64,000 bases of DNA from Tricholoma matsutake (lineage: Eukaryota > Basidiomycota > Agaricomycetes > Agaricales > Tricholomataceae). Location: assembly GCA_026075535.2 (NCBI GenBank), contig AP026544.2, positions 1,736,001 through 1,800,000 on the forward strand, written 5' to 3'. The position numbers and the translations under genes were made by a program. Below the pieces are notes generated by a model. It was given only the letters and a program-made list of their open reading frames with translations. It did no database searches and had not been told where the DNA came from. Below, one piece after another: positions 21,831 to 32,876 of the stretch (position 1 is the stretch's first letter; every line of letters starts with the position of its first letter).

Positions 21831-23816
21831 TCACGTACAACCAAAGTCAGTGACTTGAATGCGATGTGGTGCAGCAGTGTGCCTTCGGTGGAATTCCTTG
21901 ACTAACCGAGGGGTGTTCACATTGGACTCTTTGACCCATGAGTTCTCCTCATACCCATAACCCTTCTAGTGCACCAAATACTGGAGTTTTCCTTGACACA
22001 ATGGGCTGTCCAAGATCGACTCAACTTCATACCGGGGTTCTCCCTCAATCACTGTAGGCAGCGGTGGTGGATTTGAATGGCATCCTGGGAATGGATCTGT
22101 GGGAGCTGGAAGGAGTGTGACAATGTGGAAGACTGGGTAGAGTGTGGACATGGAGGCTGGGGGGCACAAATGATAGGCATGCATTCCAATGCACTTGACA
22201 ATGGGGAAAGGTCCCAGGAAGCAATGAGCGAGTTTCTTGGACAGACATGTGGTGGAGATGTCACTGGATTCAAGATAAACTCAATCACCAACCTTGTACT
22301 GAGGGGCCAGAGAATGGTGTTGATTTTAAAAGTGCACCATGTCGTCCTTCACCTTTGCTAAGGCTGCCTTTGCCTCCTCCAAGCTATCCCTCATGTGCTC
22401 TGTGAACTCATTCACCATCTCGATGTGTGAGGGAGTTTGGCGAGGTTTGAATCCCATGTGTGGATGCTGTCCAGTGTCAAAGAGGAAAGGGGTCTGTTGA
22501 GTGGAAGCATGGACATGATTGCTGTATGCAAACTTGGCCAAGGAGAAAAGATTGTCCCAATTGTCCTGGCACTCATTGACAAAGATGCAGATGTACTGCT
22601 CCAGTTCCTGGTTGACTCGCTCAGTCTGGCTGTCAGTTTGCAGGTGATAGGCAGTTGAAGCAAGGAGTTTGATCCACAGAACTCAGTACAGCTTGTGAGT
22701 GAACTCTGCCACAAACTAAGGGCCATGGTCAGAGAGGAAAGCACCAGGAAGTCCATGTAGTTTCCACACATGGTGGAGATAGAGTCAGGTGGCACCCAGG
22801 GAACTGACAGTGGTGTGAGTGGGAATGAAGTGAGTGTGTTTTCCCACTGAATCAACTGTGCACATCACTGTATCAAACCCATTCGACTCTGGCAACTCCA
22901 CCACAAAGCCAACACTGACCACATCCCAATGACTCTCTGGAACAGGAAAAGGGTGTAGCTTGCCAATGGGTTTGCAATGAGGAATCTTGGTGCATAAGCA
23001 AAGGTCACAAGTATGACAATACTGACCAATGAGCCATGACATTTGTGGCCACCAATAATTCGTTGAGGTGAGCTCCAAAGTCTTCCAGCATCCAGGATGA
23101 CCAGCAATCTGTGAGTCATGGTGTTGGGATATGATGTGCCGGTGAAGGTCTGGGTCATTGGGGACAACGATGTGATCCCTGAAATACAACAAGTCCTCCT
23201 TTTCAGCCCACTCAAGGAAAAAGTGAATTCCTTCCTCAGTTCTTTAACAGCTCAGGCAACAACATCCTCGTGTAAACTGCTATGGTTTGTGTGACAAATG
23301 TCATATAGGATGTCCTGCTCCTTGCCCTGGGGTGTGATGCCTTCTAGTGCCTGAATGGTGAACAGGTCTGGCTGCAACAACACAATGTTTTGATTGTCAT
23401 CGCTCCCATCCCCATGGCCTGGATGTCAGGAGAGAGCATCAGTCTTCCCCAAGCTGCAACCTGGATGGTGGTGCAAGGAGAAGTCAAATCTGGATAGATA
23501 GAGGGATCAACAAGCTTGACAATGGTTCAATTTCTTGGCCGTCATAAAATACTTGAGATTCTTGTGATCCATCCAAATTTCCACCTTGTGTTGGGCACCC
23601 TCAAGAAAGTGTCACCATCCCTTGACCGTGTGCATTATCGCCAACATCTCCTTGTCATGGATCTCATAGTTTCACTCTATGGCACTAAGGCTTTTAGAGT
23701 AGAATGCAACAGGATGCCACTTCTGGTCCTCCAGAGACTGCTGAGACAACATAGTGCCCATCGCAAAGTCAGAACTGTTGGCTTCTACACAAAAAGGGCA
23801 CAAATCATCAGCAAAT
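21831..23816 (-). pseudogene. Ty3/Gypsy pol, RNase H to chromodomain, family 2
   Basis: In reading order: RNase H (FCVEANSSDFAMGTMLSQQ, HDKEMLAIMHTVKGWWHFLEG-like); an integrase zinc-binding region (IISQHHDSQIAGHPGCWKT, YWWPQM, CDLCLCTK); the integrase core start (WDVVSVGFVVELPESNGFD; Gly replaces the usual first catalytic Asp in VDF); late core (EFAYSNHVHASTQQTPF-like); the linker (HCFLGPFPIVK-like, LYPVFHIVTLLPAP); and a chromodomain-like end (YEVESILDS, LQYLVH, GYGYEENSW). The frame is broken at several points. The stop lies at 21,831. The fragment is joined to 25,983-27,327 across inserted element D, whose 8-bp duplication lies in the codons after TSTPIL. Confidence 0.85.
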
Positions 23817-23871
23817 GTAAGAATTAGGGCATGGCACGGGTATGGGTAACACCATGTGTTTCCAGTCATGG

Positions 23872-24923
23872 TGATAGGTTGTCTCCTGGGCTCAAAGGCT
23901 GATTCACCATTTTGACCACATTCTAATCACATTGGATAACTTGCACGAGGTCCCAGAAGCAGCACAACCACTCCCGACCAAGTCTACCGAGCGCGATATC
24001 GTATCGAATGCAGTGGAGCATCGTGGAGCATTATCAATTGATATTGAGAGACTGTGAGCAACATCAGGCGCTGCATTTGTTATCTATATGGTGGAATACC
24101 ATGTGCCAGGAAGTATTGCAACTCGTGCTCAAACCTGCTGATAGTAGGTCAGCCTTGTTCCAAGTCCCTATCATGCACAGAACCCGTTGGACAAATTATT
24201 GCGAGACTTAGCACGATTTATACACAAAGGACAGTCCCCTTTTAGTTCTATACTCTTTATTACTCTCTCATCATATGATATATATCTTTCTTGTTTGGAT
24301 TCCAGTCTCCTTTTTGGCCTTGTGCCTTAACTCATATCTTTTGCCTCATGTTCTACACATGTTTCTCATTCCATTTTAGGAAGTTTCTTTAAAATATATA
24401 AAACTCTGTAGTATCTACTTGGAAAGAAAAAGAAATCGTCTTCACCTATCATCTCATATCAAGTTCTAAGAATCAGATCAACTTTCTAAAACAATCTAAG
24501 TCTCTATGGGTTTTCTTGATTGATGAGAAACCTCTGTGATCATTGCATCCTTGATCCTCCTTCGATCCTCTTGTTGCTAGCACTAGTAACCAGTTCAACA
24601 CTTCATAGCCATTTGCTATACCCTTCGTATACCATCGACCTAGTGAAAAGGTCCTCGGAATTCACACATCGACCATTGACGATAGAACTTGTTTGCCGTC
24701 AATCTCATCGATTGTCCTCGATATCAATCAATACCCAATCAGACCACGCCAAACACCTTTGTCTCCTATAGCACTACCTTCACGACTAGTATCAACTAGT
24801 TATCTTTCTGTAGGTTTGACCACAAACATTCAGAATGACTCGCACCCTTCCTCTGACTTGTCGCAAACATCATTGATTGCCTCATTGGCTGTTTTGGTGG
24901 TTTTCCCAGGTTGAGTATCATCA
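23872..24923 (+). repeat. Solo LTR (Gypsy family 3-like), nested in element D
   Basis: Starts TGATAGGTTGTCTCC and ends GGTTGAGTATCATCA. It is similar to 32,877-34,041 along most of its length and more distantly to the 5' LTR at 54,686-55,671 (shared TGATAGG start, CTCGCACCCTTCCTCTGACT segment, ATCATCA end). It contains a TATATAAAACTCTGTAG promoter-like segment near 24,400. No internal sequence is attached. The flanks do not show a perfect short duplication. Confidence 0.8.
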
Positions 24924-25121
24924 ACGGGTATGCATGGGTACAGGTACGGGTATGGGATTGCCATACCCGGGCAACAATGTACCCTTTTACACAGTGTTAT
25001 GGGTATGTGTGGGTATGCTGGTACCCAGATTTTGGTCAGGTGAGTAATCATCTGACTTTGTTGAATACTCATGACACATCTAATTCTAAACTATATGACG
25101 ATCCAACCACCACCATAGCAT

Positions 25122-25221
25122 GGCCCAAACGACGATTCACGTCGTTTGGGCCTATAGTAAGCTTTTTTGTGTTTCATTTCTTGTTTTTTTAAACTGATTG
25201 ATTATGTTTCTTCTTTTTCAG
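25122..25221 (+). other. Hairpin-plus-intron module 1, element D
   Basis: GGCCCAAACGACG (25,122-25,134) pairs perfectly with CGTCGTTTGGGCC (25,140-25,152), 13 bp around a 5-nt loop. Donor GTAAGC at 25,157 and acceptor TTTTTCAG ending 25,221. Confidence 0.75.
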
Positions 25222-25287
25222 GTTCTAAACTACTGATAACGACGGATGATGACAGCTAATGACACACCCAACAGTGCCACATCACCT

Positions 25288-25388
25288 GGGCTCAAACAAC
25301 GTGATTGCGTTGTTTGGGCCCATGGTAAGTTTTTTTTTGTTTGTTTCTTTTTTTGTAAACTAACTATTTTGTTTGTTTTATTTCCTAG
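25288..25388 (+). other. Hairpin-plus-intron module 2, element D
   Basis: GGGCTCAAACAACG (25,288-25,301) pairs with CGTTGTTTGGGCCC (25,308-25,321), 14 bp with one wobble and a 6-nt loop. Donor GTAAGT at 25,325, AACTAACTA inside, acceptor TTTCCTAG ending 25,388. Confidence 0.75.
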
Positions 25389-25606
25389 GTTGGAATTCCC
25401 TTGGAATGAGTTCACATGGAATGACCCCACGCCAACGCTGCCATGTCACAATGGCACACCACCCACCCCAGCCTCACGAGCAACTGCTCGTGGGGTGGAT
25501 AGTGGGTGGAATGACAACAATGACCAGGAGGAGGACCCGAGGACTCAACTGCCGCCATGAGCAACTGCTTGTGGGGTGAAAACGGGGATCAATGACTACA
25601 GGCACC

Positions 25607-25792
25607 ACCCCCCTCCCTTGCTCCAAATGTGAGAGGGGGGGTTTTTTGTTTTGTTTTCATTGACTACAGGCACCACCACCCCCTCCCTCATTCGAAATGC
25701 GGAGGGGGGGGTTTTATATAAATTTAATGTAATCCATTTATTAGGATAGGTCCACCACCCCCTCCCTCGCTCCAAACGCGAGTAAGGGGGTT
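25607..25792 (+). repeat. C-rich hairpin array, element D
   Basis: Three units near 25,613, 25,676 and 25,754. The middle one nests CATT/AATG inside CCCCTCC/GGAGGGG. The last nests CTCGC/GCGAG inside CCCCCT/AGGGGG. Each is followed by T-rich DNA. Confidence 0.65.
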
Positions 25793-25982
25793 TCTATGTA
25801 TTAACTTTGTTTAGTGTAATAAATTATTAAAATATGTATTCTTCTCAAACCCTGCATATAACCATGGGTAACCCATGGAAACCCACAGTAACACCGTACC
25901 CATACCCGTGCAGGTATGGTGTTCATGGGTACAGGTAAGGGTATGAGGACATATACCCAAGGGTTACCCATGCTGTGCCCTA

Positions 25983-26856
25983 GTAAGAATGGGAGTGGAA
26001 GTGACCATCTCCTTAAGCTTTTTAAATGCCTCCTGTTGTGCATTATCCCACCTCCATGCCTCCTTTCATGTCAAGTTGAACAGTGGTCATGCATGATGTG
26101 AGAAATCCTTGATAAAATGCTGATAGAAATTGATGAATCCCAGGAAAGACTGCACCTCTTTCTTGTTTGTGGGTGTCAGCCAAACTGTGACCCTGTTCAC
26201 CTTGATAGGATCTATCTCCACCTGACCCTCCAAGATAATCAGGCCGAGGTACTTGATCTTGGTCTTCTCAAACTCACACTTGTCATGATGAAGGTAGAGT
26301 TTGTACTGTCAAAGTCATTCCAGGACAAGGCATGTGATGTGATGATGCTCTTCAACCATGCAAGTGAAGATGAGGATGTCATCGAGATAGATACAAACAA
26401 TGCCTTCAAGGATGAGGTCATGGAAGATGTCATTCATCATGGTCTGAAATGTGGCAGGACTATTAGTAGGGCCAAAGAACATGACAAGCAGTTCAAAAAG
26501 ACCACAGTTGGTACGAAGCTGCCTTCCACTCATCTCCCTCCTTTATCCTCACATTATTGTAACCCCAATGGATGTTGAGCTTGGTGAAGTATCGGGCTCC
26601 ATGGAGCTGGTTCACAAGTTTGGAGATGAGACATAATGGGTAGCAATTTTTGACCACAAGGGTTTGATTGAAGGTGTAGGGTGCATGAGTAGTAGTTGGA
26701 GCACAGAATGCAGCATTAAACACCACATTTGTGAGTCGGTTCTCATCCCAGATTGAAGCAGCTTCATACCAAGCATAGATATCATCATCTGCTGGGCACC
26801 ATTCCAACATCTGTGCAATCTGGTCCTGAATCACTCGATTGAGGCCCCATCAGTGC
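25983..26856 (-). pseudogene. Ty3/Gypsy gag end fused to reverse transcriptase, family 2
   Basis: Reading leftward: a gag C-terminal block ([29 protein letters not shown]) runs into [21 protein letters not shown], the start of reverse transcriptase. The zinc knuckle and protease are absent, pointing to an internal deletion. The RT then shows [38 protein letters not shown] and the catalytic YLDD ([12 protein letters not shown]). A connection region (HHDKCEFEKTKIKYLGLII, VQSFLGFINFYQHFI-like) follows until element D interrupts at TSTPIL. Several stops make it inactive. Confidence 0.85.
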
Positions 26857-27327
26857 TCAATGGTGCTCATTGAGGGGACAAAAGTGACGTACAAATTCTG
26901 CTTGAAAGTCACCCCAAGTGGAGAAAGGTAGAGAACCAAGCTCTTTAGTTTGGCACAGAATATGGTCCACGTAGAGACAGGCATATTCAGATTTCATGTA
27001 TGTGAAGGCCCAATAAATCTTTACAGCATCATCAATGAATTGATGCGACTGGAGACTGATGTACAACTCACAGGAATTAAGGAATGCATGCACACCATTA
27101 AATTTGGTGGGGGGGGACAGTTTGATCTGGGCATGCTCCTTAGTGGGCATGTTAGGTGGTGTGTTGTTATTGGGTACACTTGGAGTCATAATGGGGGGAA
27201 TATTGGTTGTGGAGCTAGTCTGAAGGGTTCTGACAAAGTTTTCAATCATAGATTTAAGTGAATCAATTTGCACGTGCATTCCAGTAACATCACCTTCAAG
27301 CACGTTAAGGCACTCAGATGCATCCAT
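26857..27327 (-). pseudogene. Ty3/Gypsy gag N-terminal part, family 2
   Basis: The ATG at 27,327 gives MDASECLNVLEGDVTGMHVQID, a short helical leader. A Pro/Thr/Asn-rich linker follows (NIPPIMTPSVPNNNTPPNMP), then capsid blocks KLSPPTKFNGVHAFLNSCELY, KIYWAFTYMKSEYACLYVDHI and TWGDFQAEFVRHFCPLNEHH. It stops at 26,857, and the next capsid segment (RLxGTxYYQG type) is missing before the gag end at 26,834. Capsid assembly is the family role. This copy is deleted. Confidence 0.8.
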
Positions 27328-27527
27328 GGCACTAGGGGGCACATTAAGTGAAAATGGCAGCACACTAAAGGTGGGAGTCTTGGGAACAGTGTGTAGGGAG
27401 TCTATGGATCTCTGGGAAGTGTCATCCACTCTGTACCTGCCTATCTTGGGCAGTGGGTTCGCAATTTTGGGCCTTAGGAGAGAGTTTTCTACTATAAGGA
27501 CAACCTTAGAAGCCACTTAATTAATGG
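27328..27527 (-). repeat. Gypsy family 2 leader and 5' LTR edge
   Basis: Between the gag start and 27,527. The segment AACCTTAGAAGCCACTTAATTAATGG (shared with 21,357-21,382 in two blocks) marks the inner end of the 5' LTR. The rest of that LTR is missing. Confidence 0.55.
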
Positions 27528-27771
27528 ACAACAACAATGCCAGGACCAATGACAACAAGGGCAGCAGACAAATACACTAATACCAACACCAGATGACAGC
27601 AAGGGCAGTGGACAACAATGACAATGGTGATGCTCCCCCTCCTCGAATTCACTCATCGGGTGGGTGTGTATTTTTTCTTCCTGTCCTTGGCCCCCCATCC
27701 TGCTTCATACTACTGTTTTGTTTTATTATCCATATGCTCATAGGCCCTGTGAGGGGTTATTTTGGAGTAGT
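27528..27771. other. Remnant related to hairpin-element cores
   Basis: Contains GACAACAATGCCAGGACC-type short repeats (27,528-27,625) and a degenerate C-rich hairpin (CCCCCTCCTCGAATTC...GGGTGGGTG, 27,638-27,668) followed by a T-rich run. Probably an eroded fragment of the same non-coding element group. Confidence 0.35.
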
Positions 27772-28735
27772 TAGGTCACGGCACAGGTAACCCCCAGGTG
27801 AAATTTGCTGTACCCATACCTGTACCCATGAACACCATACCCATTTGGGTAAGGGTATGGTGTCCCCCATGGGTTTTGGGGGTCACCCACAATGTTTGTG
27901 GGTTTCCGAGTACATTACTCCAACTATATGAATATCTATTATATATTACTCAAGAAGATTGGCACCTAGGACAGAAACAGGAGAGTGCGGCCCTCTCGTC
28001 TCTTTGGGAACTTAAAACGGCTGCTAAATAGACTAAGATCAAGTATAAGATCACTAGAAATGAAGGGGAACTCACCAAGAAAGAACACACCTCATCCCCC
28101 CTCCTGACACCAATAAACACCTAGCGGAAAAACAGGAGGGCGCAGCCCTCTTGTCTCTTCGGGAACTTAAAACGGCTGCTAAATAGACTAAGATCAAGTA
28201 TAAGATCATTAGAAATGAAGGGGAACTCACTGAGAAAGAGTACACCCCACCTCATCCCCCCTCCTGACACAGATAAGCACCTAGTGGAAAAACAGGAGGG
28301 CGCAGCCCTCTCGTCTCTTTGGGAACTTGAAATGACCACTAAATAGATTTAAATCAAGTATAAGATCATTGGAAACAAATGGGAACTCACCAAGAAAAAG
28401 TATACCCCACCATGAGACAGATGAGCACCTAGTGGAAAAACAGGAGGGCACAGCCCTCTCGTCTCTTTGGTAACTTGAAACGACCACTAATTAGATTGAA
28501 ATCAAGTATAAGATCATTGGAAATGAATGGACAACCCACCATCCCCCCCTCCTGAGACAGATAAGCACCTATCAGAAAAACAGGAGGGCGCGGCCCTCTG
28601 GTCTCTTCAGTCAACTACTAAATAGATTTAAATCAAGTATACAATTACTGCAAACAAGGCAGAACTCACTATAATATGATGGATTGGATACCTGTAAACC
28701 CATGGTTAGGGGTACGGTGTTGCACGGGTATAGCA
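27772..28735. mobile_element. TIR element H, right end truncated
   Basis: The left end TAGGTCACGGCAC followed by AGGTAACCC matches the D terminus in position and sequence. The subterminal region has ACCCATACC/GGTATGGG repeats like D and F. The interior is five tandem units of about 139-161 bp starting near 27,962, 28,117, 28,278, 28,425 and 28,564. Each has a GAGGGC/GCCCTC palindrome, except a weaker form in unit 1. The right subterminal part (ACCTGTAAACCCATGG, 28,690) is like F but stops where a Copia LTR begins (28,741). Confidence 0.6.
27962..28675. repeat. Five tandem ~150-bp units in element H
   Basis: Each unit reads through CACCTAG, AACAGGAG, the palindrome GAGGGCGCAGCCCTC, a TCTCTTTGGGAACTT segment, ATCAAGTATAAGATCA and GGGAACTCACC. 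Units diverge by substitutions and small gaps and the last lacks some segments. The minus strand is open across several units, but the frame follows the repeat and is not taken as a gene. Confidence 0.8.
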
Positions 28736-28740
28736 ATCTG

Positions 28741-28955
28741 TGTTGGAGCAGACTATATACACTGCACAGCAGAAGAGACAACACGTTCCTTACAACCTAC
28801 CTGGGGTTTAGTTAGACTTACAGCTAGGGTTAGCAGAGGTAAGAACACTGTATTCCTACTATGGTACAGGTTCTCCTTATATACATAATAATAAGGATAT
28901 CACATGACTCTGGAGGAATATGGATATGAAACATGTAACAATATTGGTAATTAAT
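28741..28955 (-). repeat. Copia solo LTR
   Basis: On plus it begins TGTTGGAGCAGACTATATAC, identical to the Copia LTR edge at 54,640-54,685, and continues through ACAACACGTTCC to AATATTGGTAATTAAT, the inverse of the LTR start seen at 48,226-48,252. Length 215 bp. It directly abuts the KDZ tail of copy 2. Confidence 0.75.
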
Positions 28956-29671
28956 CAGATAGGTAAGCTACAATGTACTGAATAATACGGTCTATCAAAC
29001 GCATACAGTGTACTGAATGATATGGGTTTGGTGGACACCATTGAATGCTCTCATAGTATGTATAACATGTACTAGTATCAAATGAATACATTTTTACAAT
29101 TCTTGCTTGTGATACACTATGAAGAATGTTAATATACAGATCAGAGATAGCGTTGGACACGGTACTCAGCAATGGCAATGGCAATGGCATTGGCATAGAT
29201 ATACAGCATCGGCATCAGGCTAATGGTCTTGGTATAGATGTGCATAGGAAACTGTATGGGCTAGCTATAGGCAATTGATTTTCTATGTAGTGCAGACCTA
29301 CCAAACAGGATCAGCTTGCCAACCCAATTGGTGTTGGTCAATGCTGCCGATGCCGCCTGAGGAAATTTCCTGATGCTGAAGGTTATATAGTGACATGTAT
29401 GATAAATGCCTCAATTAGCAATCATTCATTTGTTGTATGCAGACCTATGAAATGGGTCGGCACTGGCACCGGCAGAAATTAAAAATTTACTGACATTGGC
29501 AGCAGCAGACACGTAATACAGACCTTCATGAAATCAGAGATCGGCATCAGAATTGAGCATGGCACCAGCACCAGGATTAGGGATTGGGTAGAAAATGTTC
29601 AGTGTTCCAGAAGCACCAACAATTATTACTACATGTTCATGTACAGAATATGTAAATGAAATAAATGAGCA
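28956..29671 (-). repeat. KDZ copy 2 downstream tail
   Basis: Non-coding tail of the minus-strand KDZ element. On minus it ends GTAGCTTACCTATCTG at about 28,960, matching the tails at 7,957-7,973 and 48,174-48,191. It contains GCCATT/GCCGAT-type hexamer tracts near 29,170-29,215, 29,350 and 29,465-29,510. No ORF of note. Confidence 0.6.
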
Positions 29672-31561
29672 TCATCCATCATCCATAATGTCCATATCAT
29701 CAGAGCCACGCAACCAAGTGTCATCAACATAAAGTCTGCATGAGTATAGATGGGCAGCGTGATGTGAGAAGGAGTGGGGGTGCTCTATCTGGGAGGTGCT
29801 GGGGGACTCATCACTAAAATTGTGCTCCAAGTCAGAATTGGCACTGGCATCATCAGCATCAGCATTGGATTCACCCTGAGGTCCAGTAGAATCTGTCTCT
29901 GATGATCAGAGAAAAACATCCGCTGCATCAGACGTGGTGGCAAAAGCTGATAGGGGATTTGAGGGTGGAGATGAAGAGGTAGAATCATTGAGGCAGAAGT
30001 CAGCGGCATCAATGCCGGTTGGGGAACCCGTAGGGGCAGATGATGAATCAGAACCATATGCCATGGCTGCCTGAAGGGTGGTATGCTGATCAACATCATT
30101 TGCTACATCATCTTCACCTTGCCAAACCATGAGTGCCTTGGCATCATCAGTGGCAGTGGGGATGGGATCGGTAGTGGGAACAGGGACCCAATCAGAATCG
30201 GCGTCGGCAGCGGAGAGAGGATCAGCATTGGCAATGTGGACTGAAGCAATGGGAGTTGGGACAGGAACAACAGGAGCAGTCCCAGCATTGGACACATCGG
30301 ATTCAGCATCTGAAAAATATAGGCCAGCATCATGACCAGTAACAGTGGGTGGTCGACTGTAGGCAGAGACAACTGTTGGGAGACTTGGTGCATCTGACCA
30401 CTCCTTCTTTTGGTGCATCTGACCACTCCTTCTTTTGCTGCACACCATCAGGTAGAGACCCTGCATACCCAGAATTCTGTGCCTTTCCCTTGCCCTTGGT
30501 TGCCTGATTGATTGCTAAAACCTCATTCTCTGCAATATCAATGCCCCAGGTCCACTTGTAGGAGGTTGGGGGAAGGGCCTTCAGGCGCTCAAGTTCAGCC
30601 TGTGCATGTGCAGATACCAGTTCCGATTGTCTTCTTATGGCTGACCATCTCCCAGCATGTCCATGGTTGTTTTTTGATGCCAATGCCACTGCTGCTGCTG
30701 ATGCTGCTGCTGGTGCTGTTGTTAACTTATGTGGTTCAGACTGGGGCTCCTTGAGCAGGGCTAGCTCATGAAGCCATTGGAACCCTGCTGATTGCCTGAC
30801 ATTCGCATTCATCGCAGCCTCTGCTGATGATTCACAGCCATCTATGAAGTCCCGCATCCCGTGTGCTTCATTGAACAAATCCCCAATGAGAGCCTGCAGG
30901 TCAATGCAAGATCGGCAGTCGGCTTGGCCATCGGCAGCATTGTCTGCTGGCTGGCTATTGTTGGGTGGCGAGCTGGTGATCACAGGGGCAGGGATATACT
31001 GCCAATAGCTATTGAGGCACTTATCCAGGGTGTCACTGGCGAAAATTTGCCCCAGTGCCAGTTCACTATTGTGGCTCCACCAATCACATACATATGAATC
31101 CACCAGACAGCTAGGAACATCGCTGGCAACACCATCATCCAACGCGGCCAAGAGAGATGGATGGAATCCAAGGGGTAGGTGGTCCAAATTCACATCGGCA
31201 AGACTGTCGGCCAAGGACCAAAGAAGGATCAGCACATCCATCATAAGGCTGATGGAGGTGCCGATGCTGATCCAAGACATGACATACATCTGTCATACTT
31301 GTCAGTGATGTATACTTACTTCCTTTAGGAAAGATCTCAACATACAAGCTCGACATAGAGAATTTTTTGCATCCAACGTTGTTTTACAAATTTTGCCTGG
31401 TCTAACTCCAACAAAACTTGATGGAATTGGGACTCCACATACCAAATGATCTCTTGTGTCCACATTTGGAGTTGCCCTTTCAGGCCCGATTGCAAAGAAA
31501 AAGGGTTGAAGATTGAGAGACTGTTGTTCGACATGGTCGTGGTTGGTGGTCAAGATAATTG

Positions 31562-31658
31562 TGTTTACATCATGTTTACATCATGTTTACATCATGTTTA
31601 CATCATGTTTACATCATGTTTGCATCATGTTTACATCATGTTTACATCATGTTTACAT
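31562..31658. repeat. 11-bp microsatellite in KDZ copy 2
   Basis: About nine head-to-tail copies of TTTACATCATG. Eleven is not a multiple of three, so it cannot be coding without shifts. It probably lies in an intron or spacer. No counterpart in copy 1. Confidence 0.9.
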
Positions 31659-32876
31659 AATACATGTGGCCCTTTTCAGTCACAGAGGGGAGATATAATT
31701 GGCATTTGTTGATCTAAATGCATTGTCAGCCCTCAATGCTAATTCATACCATGAAGCATGCTGGCGATTAGCATAGGCTAGTGGACCAGGAAGGGTATTC
31801 TTGGACTGTAAGGCTGACTGCCACCATTGGCTGTGATAGATGAAATACTGCACAGTCCACTGCATTTCATATGTGACCAGTAGAAATTCCTCCCTCCATC
31901 AATTTCTCTGAGCCCATGAATGAAGCCAATGTACTTGCCTGACTATGAAAATTGTTAGTACAATGAATACAGATGGTTACAAAATATCTTTACATTCCCA
32001 GAATCGGCCGGCATCGGCAACAGCATTGGCAACGGCATTGGCATCGGCCATGAGACCAGTACGAATGTGGGAATTATGCCAAATCCAGGACAGATGAACA
32101 GAGGTGGAACCAGGTACATTTGGATTCAAAATAGCTGGGCTGGCATTGAGGTCATCCTTGGATAACTGCTGAAACATACTCAATGTGTCATCATCACAAT
32201 CTAGTGCCAGCATTCGGCTATGGCAATGGTTATACATTCAGGCATGCAAGCTAATTTTGTTAACCAACTCGTGGACAACAGCTCATGACTGGGTGCGAAC
32301 TCCCTTTTGCAGCACCGCTCGAATGATGTGTGAATATTGAAATGATTTGTCGGCAATGAGCTCCCGCAGCTGGTGCAGCAGTTGGTTTGCCTGGATCTTG
32401 TGGAGGTTAATCTCTACATCTGCAAGATTTCCATTAGAGGGGAGGTATACTTGTTGCTCCTCAACTGGAATAGCATGTGTGTGGGCTGGGAGATCTGACA
32501 GGCCTGATGCCACAGCACTGTCATCATCCAGGTCACCGGGGGTATCAAATTCCCCTTCATTATCATGGGTGATCCATGAGGGAGCAATGTCATGATCGGC
32601 AATGTTGGCAGCATTCTGTAACTGCATTAAGGTTACCATGTGAGATGTGAGAGCTTCTCTCTCCCATTCAACAGCTTGCATGTCAGAAATGTGAGGTGAT
32701 TTACCAAGTCAATGGACTTTGTCTCATAATTCAATCCTGGTGACGATCAATGATGGGTTGTGATTGGTGGTAGGCAGTACAACTCACTGCATTTGTTCAA
32801 AAAGAATAGCAAAATCAATCCACTCCTCAACCATGGATTGAACCAGTGCCAATGCCGAAGTTAAGGCTGATCCCAT

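Larger units (their letters stand above)
23825..25982. mobile_element. TIR element D (non-autonomous hAT-like, 8-bp TSD)
   Basis: Flanked by GTAAGAAT at 23,817-23,824 and 25,983-25,990. Termini are TAGGGCATGGCAC at the left and, on the opposite strand, TAGGGCACAGCAT at the right, each continuing into GGGTAnnGGG-type repeats. TAGGG termini with 8-bp duplications fit the hAT superfamily. It is inserted in the pol of a minus-strand Gypsy and is itself interrupted by a solo LTR (23,872-24,923). Inside are two hairpin-plus-intron modules (25,122-25,221 and 25,288-25,388), two CANNTG hairpins (25,469-25,494 and 25,554-25,578) and three C-rich hairpins (25,607-25,792). No protein is encoded. Confidence 0.9.

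Noticed and set aside
23872..24923. Exact target-site duplication for the solo LTR
   Set aside because: Flanking five-mers (CATGG and ACGGG) differ. The same is true at 32,877/34,041, so none is claimed.
28121..28614. Repeated minus-strand peptides ending RREGCALLFF
   Set aside because: They follow the roughly 150-bp tandem units of element H. Frame changes between units and there is no long ORF.
31513..31712. ORFs with CLHHVYIMFTS repeats
   Set aside because: Frames of an 11-bp microsatellite inside KDZ copy 2.
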